Shown piece by piece: positions 35,692 to 44,689 of a stretch of DNA of 64,000 nucleotides. Location of the stretch: NCBI GenBank assembly GCA_003214615.1, contig QCLK01000001.1:248001-312000 (forward strand), written 5' to 3'. Source of the stretch: Pelagibacteraceae bacterium AG-414-E02 (GTDB lineage: Bacteria > Pseudomonadota > Alphaproteobacteria > Pelagibacterales > Pelagibacteraceae). Position numbers and translations under genes: made by a program. Position 1 is the first letter of the stretch. Each line of letters starts with the position of its first letter. The notes under the pieces were generated by a model, which saw only the letters and a list, made by a program, of their open reading frames with translations, was not told where the DNA came from and searched no databases.

Positions 35692-37401
35692 TTAGGAAGC
35701 GATGTCGGTTATCTGTTCAAATTTATTCTCTGATGGTGAAAAAGCAATGCCAGGTATTAGCTTAAGTTCATTTTCTGAAGGTAATTTATATCCATTTTTC
35801 ATCATTTTACCTACTAGCTCAGTCAAAGTTATTTCGCTTTCACCTAGCATGCAAAGATCTACATTTTTATCTTTTAAGACTTCTTCATAATCTCCTGTTG
35901 GGTATGGACCTCCTAAAAATATAGGAGTTTTAATACCATTGCTTCTCATAGAACTTATTGCTCTATGAACAAAATCTTTATAAAAGGTCATTACACCTAT
36001 ACCAATTATATCTGGCTTAAAGTCTTTTATAATTTTGTTCATCTCCGAATAATTATCAAAATCCAATCCAGATTTAACGATCTTGCCATTAATCTTTTCT
36101 TGATACTCACGGTTCAAGTATGTCAGTAAGGCTATTAATCCTAATGGAGGTTCCATTAATTTTCTTTCCTGTGAATCAGAATCTCCTGAAAAATAACCTG
36201 AAAGATTCATAAGTAGAATTTTTAGGGCATTGGGACTTTTTTTAACTTGAGGAAATTTTTCTCTAATTCTGGCATTCAAATTAGGGATTTTCAATTTTTT
36301 TTCATCTAAAAAATCTTGTTTTTTTAATTCAGATTTGTTGATACGAGCTAATTTCAATAAATCATCAACTGTTTTAACTTTAGTTGGAAAATAACTATTG
36401 TATTTTTGATTAAGTTCATCTTCACAAAAGTTTTTCATTTGATGTGGTAATACCGAAAGCAATCTTTCTTTATTTAAAACATAATCTTTTAAAAAAATTG
36501 TTTTAACAGCTTTTGTAAAATCTTGCGAAAAAGTAAGTGATGGGGCAGTGTCCTCATAAGATATATCTTGGGATTTTTTTATTACTTCATCTGATATACC
36601 TTTTTCTCTAGCAAATTTCTCTAAATCAGTATTTGGAAAAGCCCTCACAGTTAGCAAATAGGGAAAGTGTATCCATTTTAAACTTTTTATAAAATTTAAT
36701 GTCATCATTGCTTCTTCCTCTGTCTCTGTAGGAAATCCATGCATGGCATTTAATCCCAAAACAATATGGGGGTACTTTTCAGTAATGTATCTAGCGTTAT
36801 CATAAAATTTGTCTAGGTTAAGATTTTTTCTCATAACTTTTTGCATTCTAGATGATCCACTTTCAAGCGATATATTTACACCAAGTGCTCCAGCTTCAAC
36901 CATTAAATCAATTCCTTCTTTATCAAGCAAATCTCCCTTTAATGCGCTTGGAAAGAAAAAGTTAAGTTTTAATTTATTTTTTAAAACTAGTCTAAAGAAT
37001 GCTTTGAAATCTTTATCTTTAACGTTAAAAATATCATCAATAAACTCTATTCTTTTTGCACCAAGATCAGCAAGTAGTTTTACTTCTTCAAATATATTAT
37101 CAACTGATCTTCTAAAATGATGTAAGGTTGTCTTGTACACATCGCAATAAAAACATCTGTATGGACATCCCCTTGTTGCTTGCACCGAAACAGAATGTTT
37201 GACACCGGCATGACCTATATATTTATGATAATTTTCGTAATCAACTAAAGATCTGTCATAAAAAGGTAAAGTATCTAAATTATTAATTTGCTTTCTTGCG
37301 CTGGTTTTATAAACAGTTTTTTTATTTATACCATTTGAAAGACCTAAAATTGAACTATTTGGTTTTGTTGTTTTAGGTTTATCCGTTTTAATCAAAGTCA
37401 T
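35692..37401 (-). CDS. domain-permuted radical SAM / B12-binding protein (enzyme C)
   Basis: The 569-residue protein has its domains in the reverse of the usual order. The radical SAM cysteines C79, C83 and C86 (GCPYRCFYC) come early, preceded by the linker-like INNLDTLPFYDRSLVDYENY. The cobalamin-binding-type domain is at the end (about residues 390-569: ALKILLMNLSG, PPLGLIALLTYL, KPDIIGIGVMTFY, IFLGGPYPTG, VDLCMLGESE). The last residues, LIPGIAFSPSENKFEQITDI, resemble the linker that in normal proteins joins the B12 domain to the radical SAM domain. No B12 domain precedes the start: the next gene upstream is 45 bases away. Frameshift or split-gene artefacts should be considered. Confidence 0.82.
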   Translation of the reverse strand: MTLIKTDKPKTTKPNSSILGLSNGINKKTVYKTSARKQINNLDTLPFYDRSLVDYENYHKYIGHAGVKHSVSVQATRGCPYRCFYCDVYKTTLHHFRRSVDNIFEEVKLLADLGAKRIEFIDDIFNVKDKDFKAFFRLVLKNKLKLNFFFPSALKGDLLDKEGIDLMVEAGALGVNISLESGSSRMQKVMRKNLNLDKFYDNARYITEKYPHIVLGLNAMHGFPTETEEEAMMTLNFIKSLKWIHFPYLLTVRAFPNTDLEKFAREKGISDEVIKKSQDISYEDTAPSLTFSQDFTKAVKTIFLKDYVLNKERLLSVLPHQMKNFCEDELNQKYNSYFPTKVKTVDDLLKLARINKSELKKQDFLDEKKLKIPNLNARIREKFPQVKKSPNALKILLMNLSGYFSGDSDSQERKLMEPPLGLIALLTYLNREYQEKINGKIVKSGLDFDNYSEMNKIIKDFKPDIIGIGVMTFYKDFVHRAISSMRSNGIKTPIFLGGPYPTGDYEEVLKDKNVDLCMLGESEITLTELVGKMMKNGYKLPSENELKLIPGIAFSPSENKFEQITDIAS

Positions 37402-37446
37402 TATTTTTTATTATTATAAATTCTTTTCAGTAATGCAATTAATAAA

Positions 37447-38187
37447 TTAGTAACCACCTGTTACAAAAATCACTTCTCCGGTGACATAACTTGATAAATC
37501 TGAAGCTAAAAACGCTACTACATCAGATATTTCTTCTGGTTCAGCTGGACGTTTTAGAGCCACCTTCTTTATGGCCTCATCAATAATTTTTTTCGAAATA
37601 TCTTTTCCCATCATACTTGTATTGGTTAATCCTGGGGCTACAGCATTTACTCTGATGTTAAAACTTCCTAATTCTTTAGATAATACTTTTGTAAAAGCAA
37701 TCAAAGCTGCTTTGCTGGCCGCATATCCCGATCTTCCAACATCACATTCCACAGCAGCATTAGATGAAATATTTATTATTGAGCCTTTTTTATTTTTTAT
37801 CATAATTTTCATTAGTTTTTGCGTTAATTGTAAATGGGAGAAAAAATTTATATCAAAAATTTCTTTCATTTTTTCGATTGGAGTCATTTGAAATAAGGAC
37901 ACTTGATTTACTCCCGCATTGTTCACAATAATTTCTATCTTATCTGATATTGTATTAATTTTTTCTATGCCATCCTTTATTTCTTTTTCCCTTGATAAAT
38001 CAAAATAAACTGGGGTAATTTTATTTTTGTACTTTTGAGAAATATCAAATATTAATTTTTCAAATTCGTCATTTTTGCTTCTGGCACAAGCTATGATATC
38101 CGCTCCATTTTCAGAAAATTTTTTTAAAATTGAAAGACCAATCCCTCTGTTGGCTCCTGTTATCAACGCTAATTTATTTTTAAGCAT
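37447..38187 (-). CDS. SDR family 3-oxoacyl-ACP reductase-like protein
   Basis: The 246-residue protein is a classical SDR: LALITGANRGIGLSILKKF, NNAGVNQVSLFQM, INISSNAAVE, and the catalytic YAASK, with a C-terminal SYVTGEVIFVTGGY. It is most like FabG. The ATG at 38187 is preferred to a TTG one codon upstream and overlaps the previous stop by one base (TGATG). In context it would reduce a 3-oxo group on the acyl chain carried by the adjacent ACP. Confidence 0.88.
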   Translation of the reverse strand: MLKNKLALITGANRGIGLSILKKFSENGADIIACARSKNDEFEKLIFDISQKYKNKITPVYFDLSREKEIKDGIEKINTISDKIEIIVNNAGVNQVSLFQMTPIEKMKEIFDINFFSHLQLTQKLMKIMIKNKKGSIINISSNAAVECDVGRSGYAASKAALIAFTKVLSKELGSFNIRVNAVAPGLTNTSMMGKDISKKIIDEAIKKVALKRPAEPEEISDVVAFLASDLSSYVTGEVIFVTGGY

Positions 38188-39092
38188 CAATTTATTTTAC
38201 TTCTTGTAGTTGAACCATATCCAAAACTTGCTTTTGCTGTCTGCAAAATAACAATATCCCTTGGATCGCCTTTTTTAAATGCTCTTCTGCCATGCATAAA
38301 TCTTTTATTGTCTATCATTAATAAATCTCCTTTTTCCCATTTATGTTCATAAGTAAGTTTGTTAGCTTTAGTTTCTATTTCACTTAAAATATTTTTAGGA
38401 ATTTCTTTTCCATCGGCCATGCTTCTTTTAATTAATTGAGGTTCTGTATCTAAACCAGGAAGTATGTCGTTTGCAAAGCAAAGGTTGCCTGAAATTCTTC
38501 CTTCATGAACAGCAAATTTTAGTAACACGACATGAAATATACCGGTATCCCAATCTATGTATCCATTGCCCGCTCCTACACTATTTAATAGCCACGGACG
38601 TTTACCTTTATTTTTTTTTTTTTCACCTATTGGAATTTCAAGCTCAAAACGCATTGGATTTTGTAAAAAAAAATTCTTTGTTTCAACTGACAAAACATTC
38701 CAAAGTTTTACACCATCACAAAGAATTGTGGCTCCACCATTTTGTGGCGGGACATTGCAATAAAACCAAATTAGTTCTGGCCATGCCGGTGCAAAACTTG
38801 CTTCACTGTGAAGCAAAACTTCTTTGACTCCTTCATCAACATTACGTATGGGTTTTTTGTTAAATCGAACCTTACGACGTATAGCGTCTACTGCATAAGT
38901 CTCTGTAAATCGATCTGTTATATCGGTTAGTTTTTCTGGTTTAATATTAAATTTCTTAAATAAAATTAGGCCAGTTTTTTCAAATAAAGAAACTACCTTC
39001 GAGTAAGACAAATCCTGTATCTTGGAATTTATTTTTTGAGTAACAATAGCTCCCCCGTCTTGGAATAAATTACTGATTATTTTTTTTTCCAT
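38187..39092 (-). CDS. TauD/TfdA family iron/2-oxoglutarate dioxygenase
   Basis: The 301-residue protein has the metal-binding H95-x-E97 in LLHSEASFAPAWPELIWFYC and the distal histidine in NKRFMHGRRAF, with GATILCDGVKLWN between. These are features of TauD/TfdA hydroxylases, including those acting on carrier-tethered substrates, such as the SyrP type. The last residues overlap the ketoreductase gene by one base. It probably hydroxylates an acyl or amino-acyl group of the carrier pathway. Confidence 0.85.
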   Translation of the reverse strand: MEKKIISNLFQDGGAIVTQKINSKIQDLSYSKVVSLFEKTGLILFKKFNIKPEKLTDITDRFTETYAVDAIRRKVRFNKKPIRNVDEGVKEVLLHSEASFAPAWPELIWFYCNVPPQNGGATILCDGVKLWNVLSVETKNFFLQNPMRFELEIPIGEKKKNKGKRPWLLNSVGAGNGYIDWDTGIFHVVLLKFAVHEGRISGNLCFANDILPGLDTEPQLIKRSMADGKEIPKNILSEIETKANKLTYEHKWEKGDLLMIDNKRFMHGRRAFKKGDPRDIVILQTAKASFGYGSTTRSKIN

Positions 39093-39150
39093 TTGGAATA
39101 ATTATTATACAATTGAAATATCTACTTAGAATATTTTTTCAACTAATTTC

Positions 39151-39393
39151 CTAAGCTACATTTACGTTATACTTTTTTAATAGCTCTATTCCTTTTTTGA
39201 AAGAACTAAAATCCACTATATCGTCTGTTTCAAATGTAATTTTATATTCTTCCTCGATTGCAGCTATTAGCGACATGTGACCAATGGAATCCCATTCGTC
39301 AATTTCATTATATTTTAAATTTTCGTTGAATTTTTCTGGTTCAATAGAAAGGGACTTCATAAATAATGACTTATATTTTTGCTTATCCGACAT
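39151..39393 (-). CDS. acyl carrier protein
   Basis: The 80-residue acidic protein has the phosphopantetheine attachment serine, S36, in DEWDSIGHMSLIAAIEEEYKI. The DSIGH context differs from the fatty-acid ACP DSLD, so it is a dedicated carrier rather than AcpP. It stands first after a candidate promoter and is followed by the dioxygenase and ketoreductase genes. The small size and location are consistent with a carrier on which the pathway runs. Confidence 0.92.
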   Translation of the reverse strand: MSDKQKYKSLFMKSLSIEPEKFNENLKYNEIDEWDSIGHMSLIAAIEEEYKITFETDDIVDFSSFKKGIELLKKYNVNVA

Positions 39394-39436
39394 AGTTTAA
39401 ACAGTTTAAATTTATCAATAATTTTAAAAATATTAC

Positions 39437-39465
39437 TATATATATAATAATTAAATTTTGTTCAA
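39437..39465 (-). promoter_or_regulatory. candidate promoter for the ACP gene run
   Basis: TTGAAC (39460-39465) and TATATA (39437-39442) lie 17 bases apart on the minus strand, putting initiation near 39430, about 37 bases before the ACP ATG. It falls in the 78-base gap after the SPASM gene. In this AT-rich setting TATATA alone is weak evidence. Confidence 0.35.
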
Positions 39466-39471
39466 TCCACC

Positions 39472-40530
39472 TTAGACAAAATCTTCTTTTGAAAATATAT
39501 CTTTTGCTAAAGCTGGCTTGAATATACTTTGACCACTTTTAGTCATAAATTTTTTAATAAACTCCTTATCTTCGCCTGCTAGGCATAAATTGCTATGATT
39601 TCTGAAATATTTAATGCTAAACCCATAATCAACTATTTCCTTGAGCGAATTTTTAAATATGTTTCCTATTTTTATGTGAACATAAGGACAAACTAAAACA
39701 TCTCCTATAGGAGTTATGTATAGTCTGTTAACTGTGGTACAGCCTAAAATTTTCTCATTATTTTTATCAAATGGATTCCAAATATTCCTTACAAGATTCT
39801 TGTATTCTTTCCTTATTTTTCTTAAATATTCCCTGTCTTTGTCATCACAAATAATGTCAGTCATTTTTTGCCACATACCAGAAGGTACGGCTACATTTAA
39901 TAATGTTTTATATTTTTTATTTTTTGAATAATCCAATAATTGTTTAAAATGATCAGTATTAGCATTGTAGTGTCCGACTGTTATATTTAAATAAGGATCC
40001 ATACCAGCATTCTTAACATGCTCTAATCCTTCGATTGCCCTTTTCCACGAATCTTTTCTTCCCCTTATTTCGTCATGTATTTTTTCATCCATGCTGTCAA
40101 TGCTGACTGAAACTCTACTTACTTTATACTCTGCAAGTTTTTTAGCCATGACTTCATCTAAATGGTATCCATTAGTTGTTAAATATAGATAAAATCTTTC
40201 AGGTTTAATTGCTTCGAGTACTTCAAATAATTTATCGGGTTGCAAAAGTAATTCTCCACCTTGCAGATCAAATTCAAAATAACCTAATTCATCAGCATCA
40301 TCTGCTAATTTTCTTATTGCTCCAATGTCTAAGTATTCTTTAACATGATCTCCTTTGGGAGAATTGGTAAAACAATACTTACATCTTAAGTTACACGCGT
40401 TATTAAAATTTAAATCAATACCTCTGGTCTTCGTGCCAACTTGTCCATTATTTTTTTGAACATAAGAATAAAAATCTTTCAGCTTCTTGACTAGTTTAGG
40501 TTTATTAAGCAATGATGAAGATATAGGCAT
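39472..40530 (-). CDS. radical SAM/SPASM domain protein
   Basis: The 352-residue protein has the radical SAM cysteines C46, C50 and C53 in CNLRCKYC and the glycine-rich FDLQGGELLL. A later ILGCTTVNRLYITPIGDVLVC region and the C-terminal NLCLAGED supply SPASM-like cysteines. Its ATG overlaps the stop of the FabZ-like gene by one base (TAATG). In context it may dehydrogenate or rearrange a carrier-bound or sugar intermediate. No precursor peptide gene is seen beside it, so a RiPP role is less likely. Confidence 0.85.
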   Translation of the reverse strand: MPISSSLLNKPKLVKKLKDFYSYVQKNNGQVGTKTRGIDLNFNNACNLRCKYCFTNSPKGDHVKEYLDIGAIRKLADDADELGYFEFDLQGGELLLQPDKLFEVLEAIKPERFYLYLTTNGYHLDEVMAKKLAEYKVSRVSVSIDSMDEKIHDEIRGRKDSWKRAIEGLEHVKNAGMDPYLNITVGHYNANTDHFKQLLDYSKNKKYKTLLNVAVPSGMWQKMTDIICDDKDREYLRKIRKEYKNLVRNIWNPFDKNNEKILGCTTVNRLYITPIGDVLVCPYVHIKIGNIFKNSLKEIVDYGFSIKYFRNHSNLCLAGEDKEFIKKFMTKSGQSIFKPALAKDIFSKEDFV

Positions 40531-40979
40531 TATCTAACTGTATATTTTTTTATTTTTTCTGGCAAGACCAGTGTAAATTCTGCCTTACATGCTAATTTAT
40601 CATTAACTGTTCCAACTCCTTCACACTTTCCAATCCCTCTATTCCATGATTTAAGTTTAGTTTTAAGATACAATCTATCTCCAGGAACAATTTTTCTTTT
40701 AAATGTAATTTTGTCAGCAGAAGCCAAATAAACAACTTTTCCTTTGTTGTTAGGTAGTGTCAAGATAGTTAATGCAGCCATTTGAACCATAGCCTCTATT
40801 TGAAGCATGCCTGGAACATTAGGATCTGTTGGCCAATGAACTTTGAAAAACCAATCATCTTTTAAATCTTTAAATCCATTTGCAATTTTTCCAGGAATAA
40901 CCTCATCAACATAATCTATAAAAAGATAAGGGTGCCGATTTTGTTGATATTCGTGAATTCCTTTTAAATCTAATTTCAT
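40530..40979 (-). CDS. FabZ-like 3-hydroxyacyl-ACP dehydratase (hotdog)
   Basis: The 149-residue protein shows the hotdog active site: H16 in NRHPYLFIDYV and E62 in VPGMLQIEAMVQMAAL. This matches FabZ dehydratases, with fair divergence elsewhere. It lies between the SPASM gene and the LuxC-like gene, with a 6-base gap to the latter. With the ketoreductase and ACP it gives a fatty-acid-type elongation or dehydration cycle, although no ketosynthase is in the window. Confidence 0.85.
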   Translation of the reverse strand: MKLDLKGIHEYQQNRHPYLFIDYVDEVIPGKIANGFKDLKDDWFFKVHWPTDPNVPGMLQIEAMVQMAALTILTLPNNKGKVVYLASADKITFKRKIVPGDRLYLKTKLKSWNRGIGKCEGVGTVNDKLACKAEFTLVLPEKIKKYTVR

Positions 40980-40985
40980 AGGTTT

Positions 40986-42179
40986 TTAATAAAAATCAAT
41001 TACTCTTGTAAGCTGTTTTTCAATATTATAACCATCCCATACAAAACCAAGATTATGCGATGATCCAATTGGAACAGCACGATCGATACCACTTAAATTA
41101 TTTAAAATAACAAAATCCTTAAGCTCTTTTTTACTTAAACCAAAGTAAGCTAAAGTTTGGAATTTTTGAGTAATAGAATGTTTAATTTTGTCTAAAATAT
41201 TACAATCAAATTCGTAAAAATAACCGAATTTATTGTTTAGCTTATGAACATTTTCATCTAATTTATTTATTTGCATCCTGTAAATTAAATTTTCATAATT
41301 CTGAAAATTTTTTATAAAATTATATTTTATTAAATCTTCACATGCGCTTGAATATTTTTCTATTATATTTGCAGGCTCTAATAAATACTTTTCTTTAACT
41401 ATTTTAAACAGTTCCTTCCAAAACTTTTCTTTTGCAAATTTATTTTGTTGTCTTGAACCTAACCAAATTATTAAATGTGGAGAAGAACATGCATTCTGAT
41501 CCATAAAATAAGTGTCATTATAAAACCCTCTAATAGTTTTTTGTAATAAATCACTATTACATTTGTTAATAGAGCTGGACTTAATTATACAAAAAGAATA
41601 TCTGTCTGAAAAAAAAATATCTTTAGTTCTTGGTTTCGTTTTAAAGCTTTTTAATACTTCTATGGTTTTGTCTCCTCCCCAAACCATTCTGCCATCTGCT
41701 TTTAAGGACAACTGCTGGGTCAAAATTTTGTTATCCGAATTGTATTTAAAAAATAAATTTTTTTTAATAATGTTTTTAAATCTCTTTATTTTTACAATTT
41801 TTTTAATTGCTTTACAAAAAATATCTATTTGCAAAAAGTTTTGTGAAGGTAGTTTAACAAGATTAGAATTGCCTGTTAGAAAACCAAAGGCAAATGAATA
41901 TGCAAAATTTAAAGGAACATTTGATGGAGTGACATGAAATACACATCCTAAACCTACCCTTGTTTCTGAACTTGAATATTTTTTTTTTAAATTTTCTATG
42001 TTTTTCTTTCTGCACCAAAAAGCAAAGGAAATTATGTCAGAAAATTTTTTTGCTTCTCTATTAGACATCAATTCTTTTGAAAGCTGATCTAAAAAATCAA
42101 TCTCTAGGCTGCCAAATGGCAAACTAGGCTTAACTAAAAACTCTTTTTCTTTTCCGATTAAAAATTTTATTTTATCCAT
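40986..42179 (-). CDS. LuxC-like acyl-CoA/acyl-protein reductase
   Basis: The 397-residue protein belongs to the LuxC family of NADPH-dependent acyl reductases that turn an acyl thioester into an aldehyde. The nucleotide-binding region has VFHVTPSNVPLNFAYSFAFGF (about residues 80-100), and the acyl-accepting cysteine is C231 in DQNACSSPHLIIW. It is shorter than luminous LuxC proteins (about 480). It lies 3 bases from the LuxE-like gene, the usual partner. There is no luciferase (luxA or luxB), so light production is not implied. Confidence 0.85.
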   Translation of the reverse strand: MDKIKFLIGKEKEFLVKPSLPFGSLEIDFLDQLSKELMSNREAKKFSDIISFAFWCRKKNIENLKKKYSSSETRVGLGCVFHVTPSNVPLNFAYSFAFGFLTGNSNLVKLPSQNFLQIDIFCKAIKKIVKIKRFKNIIKKNLFFKYNSDNKILTQQLSLKADGRMVWGGDKTIEVLKSFKTKPRTKDIFFSDRYSFCIIKSSSINKCNSDLLQKTIRGFYNDTYFMDQNACSSPHLIIWLGSRQQNKFAKEKFWKELFKIVKEKYLLEPANIIEKYSSACEDLIKYNFIKNFQNYENLIYRMQINKLDENVHKLNNKFGYFYEFDCNILDKIKHSITQKFQTLAYFGLSKKELKDFVILNNLSGIDRAVPIGSSHNLGFVWDGYNIEKQLTRVIDFY

Positions 42180-42182
42180 GTT

Positions 42183-43244
42183 CTAAACGTCGCTGCAACC
42201 TCTTAACTCAGTATTTTTGGCCCTTCCATGAACTAAAAAATGTTTTCCTTTTAATCCACATTTACAATCATCCTCTCCAATTATTTCTCCTACGTCTTCG
42301 GTCAAAATATTATGTCCTGGATAGCTAGTTGGTAATAAAGATAAAAGCTGTATTAATCCTCTTTGACCATTTTTGACTATGTTAAACTTTTCATCCCTGA
42401 TTAAAATATCTGAAAAAATAGAAGTTATAAAATGTCCACACTTACACTCTAAAAATATTGATCCAGTTTGTTCTACCAAACCATAATAATTATGCACATT
42501 TACTAATTTCAATTTATCAAATAATTTTTGTTTAAATATTTTATTACTAACCTTTAATGCTTCTAATTTTTTCCATCCTCCTCCATGGAGTAAAATTCCC
42601 TTATTAAAATTATAATTTAATAATTTTGTAGACATTTTTTTAATTAAATTTTCGTAAATTAAGCTTGTGAAACCAAAAATAAGAAATTTTTTATTACCAT
42701 TTTTTTCTAAAAAACTATTTAGCGTTTTATAGTCAATCTCAAAATTTTTATTTAAAAGATAACTGTGTTCTTTTCCAAATATTGAAAATCCAAATATCGC
42801 TACTGCCCTTGCATTTAAAACTGATTTTTCATTCAATCTTGGATTTTGATCAACAATTAACATTGGCAATCTTTCATTTCCTAGCAAAGTTGACATAATT
42901 TTATTTAATGCTCTTTTTTGATTATTTGCATTTTCTTTATCTAAATAGATTTTTGATGGTAACTGCCCCGTTGTTCCAGAGGAAACAAGTCTTTTTATTA
43001 TCTTATTTTCAGATACACTTTTTAAATCAAAATTTTTAAAGATTTTAGTAGGTAAAAATGGATAATCTAAAAGTTCATTATTTTTTCTATTTTTAAAATT
43101 GAAACCATTTAAAATTTTATTGTATTCCTTGCATTTTTTTCTGTGAAAATTTGTAAGGTTTTCAATACCTTTACTGAAATAAACTTTTTTATCTTTCTTG
43201 TTAAATTTATAGGGATAAATTTCAAATAACTCTTTGTGTATCAT
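42183..43244 (-). CDS. LuxE-like acyl-protein synthetase
   Basis: The 353-residue protein resembles the LuxE/PaaK acyl-protein synthetase family. The ATP-binding SSGTTGQLPSK lies at about residues 88-98, followed by the YYGLVEQTGSIFLECKCGHF region and LTEDVGEIIGEDDCKCGLKGK, with cysteine pairs that could bind a metal. It activates a fatty acid with ATP and hands it to LuxC as an acyl group. The gene overlaps the AMP ligase by 23 bases. Confidence 0.82.
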   Translation of the reverse strand: MIHKELFEIYPYKFNKKDKKVYFSKGIENLTNFHRKKCKEYNKILNGFNFKNRKNNELLDYPFLPTKIFKNFDLKSVSENKIIKRLVSSGTTGQLPSKIYLDKENANNQKRALNKIMSTLLGNERLPMLIVDQNPRLNEKSVLNARAVAIFGFSIFGKEHSYLLNKNFEIDYKTLNSFLEKNGNKKFLIFGFTSLIYENLIKKMSTKLLNYNFNKGILLHGGGWKKLEALKVSNKIFKQKLFDKLKLVNVHNYYGLVEQTGSIFLECKCGHFITSIFSDILIRDEKFNIVKNGQRGLIQLLSLLPTSYPGHNILTEDVGEIIGEDDCKCGLKGKHFLVHGRAKNTELRGCSDV

Positions 43245-44658
43245 TAACCAATCCTTTTATTTTTAATAATTCAATCAATTTACCATAAGATATCTTTCCA
43301 TTATTATTGATAGGAAATTTTTTTAAGGTTAAAATTTTATAAGTTTTTTTAGGTATGTTAGCAAAATCTTTAAGATTTAAATTTTTATTTTTACAAAAAA
43401 TGTAAATCTTTTCATCGACAGCAACGCAAGCTATAGATTGCTGATTGGTATTAATTTTTTCCTCTATATAATCAAGATTAATTCTATAACCATAAACTTT
43501 AATAAATCTGCTCTTTCTTCCTGTAATAAAAAAAATTTCATTTTTATCCTTAACAGCTAAATCTCCGGTTTTAAGCTCTGAAATATTATCAAATGAATTT
43601 AATTCATTACAGCTTTTGGCGTACCCTCCAAAAACATTTTTTCCCTTGTATATTAATTCACCTTCTACATTTGCTTTGTTAATTAAAGAGCCGCTTTCAT
43701 CTTTCAGTAGTATTTTTCCCCCGGAAATTGGTTTTCCAATTGGAATCATTTTAGATTCTAAATCTTTCTTTTTAACTTCATGGTATGAAATTCTAGGGCT
43801 TGCTTCTGTTTGACCGTACATTAAATAAAAGGAAATATCATTTTGCAAACATTCTTTTGCAATTTCTTTAAATATTTTATTTTTAATTTTTCCTCCAGCT
43901 TGAGTTATAAATCTTGGTTTGTTTTCTAATATTCTCTCAGCTCCAATCTTTTTTAATATTTCATAAAAAAAAGGGACTCCGTTTAAATTTGAGGGTTTAG
44001 TATAGTTGTACAATTTCCAAAAATTTTTATCTACCAAACTATGGTTATTTAAAACAATACTTGCTCCAGAAATTAAATGGGAATTAATTATTGAAAGTCC
44101 ATATGAATAACTCATTGGCATAGTAGTAATGGAACAATCTTTAGAATTTAAATTTAAATAAGAAATTATGGACTGAGTGTTTGATGTCATATTTTCTAAA
44201 GAAAGCTTCACAAATTTTGGCTCCGATAAACTTCCAGAAGTACTAAGCAAAAGCATTAATTTTTCATTGATTTTATAGAAGTTGCTTTCTTTAATTTGAA
44301 ACAAATTAAAATTTTTAAAAGAATGAATTAAATGAAATAAATTTTTCTGGATTTTTATTTGATTTTTTTTTGAGCAAAATATGTATTGGGGTCGAAATTT
44401 TTCTACCAAAATTTTTAAATCATTCTTTGTTATATATGGGTCTAAAACCATAACTGGATTATTCGATCTCAATAAAGAAATATAGCCACACAATGACTCT
44501 ACACAATTTTCTGAAATTAAAATTGAAAGAGAGTTTGTTTTTATTTTTTTTTGAAATTCGCTAGAAAAACTTAAAATGTCTTTATAGGAAATTTTATTAT
44601 TGCTATCAATAATCAGTGCAATATTATTTTTATGTTTCTCAATGCTGTCAAAAAACAT
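43222..44658 (-). CDS. AMP-dependent acyl ligase (ANL superfamily)
   Basis: The 478-residue protein has the P-loop LLLSTSGSLSEPKFVKLS at about residues 137-153, the A5 motif YGQTEASPR, and TGDLAVKDKNEIFFITGRKSRFIKVYGYRI, with a C-terminal lysine in the expected GKISYGK. ANL enzymes activate carboxylic or amino acids and load them on CoA or a carrier. With a dedicated ACP and a LuxE-type synthetase nearby, it probably loads the ACP at the start of the pathway. It overlaps the LuxE-like gene. Confidence 0.88.
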   Translation of the reverse strand: MFFDSIEKHKNNIALIIDSNNKISYKDILSFSSEFQKKIKTNSLSILISENCVESLCGYISLLRSNNPVMVLDPYITKNDLKILVEKFRPQYIFCSKKNQIKIQKNLFHLIHSFKNFNLFQIKESNFYKINEKLMLLLSTSGSLSEPKFVKLSLENMTSNTQSIISYLNLNSKDCSITTMPMSYSYGLSIINSHLISGASIVLNNHSLVDKNFWKLYNYTKPSNLNGVPFFYEILKKIGAERILENKPRFITQAGGKIKNKIFKEIAKECLQNDISFYLMYGQTEASPRISYHEVKKKDLESKMIPIGKPISGGKILLKDESGSLINKANVEGELIYKGKNVFGGYAKSCNELNSFDNISELKTGDLAVKDKNEIFFITGRKSRFIKVYGYRINLDYIEEKINTNQQSIACVAVDEKIYIFCKNKNLNLKDFANIPKKTYKILTLKKFPINNNGKISYGKLIELLKIKGLVNDTQRVI

Positions 44659-44689
44659 TTTGTTTTAATTTTTAATAGAATTTATAAAT

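Noticed and set aside
40986-43244. LuxC and LuxE as a bioluminescence operon
   Set aside because: No luxA, luxB or luxD is present, and the neighbours are an ACP, ligase and sugar genes.
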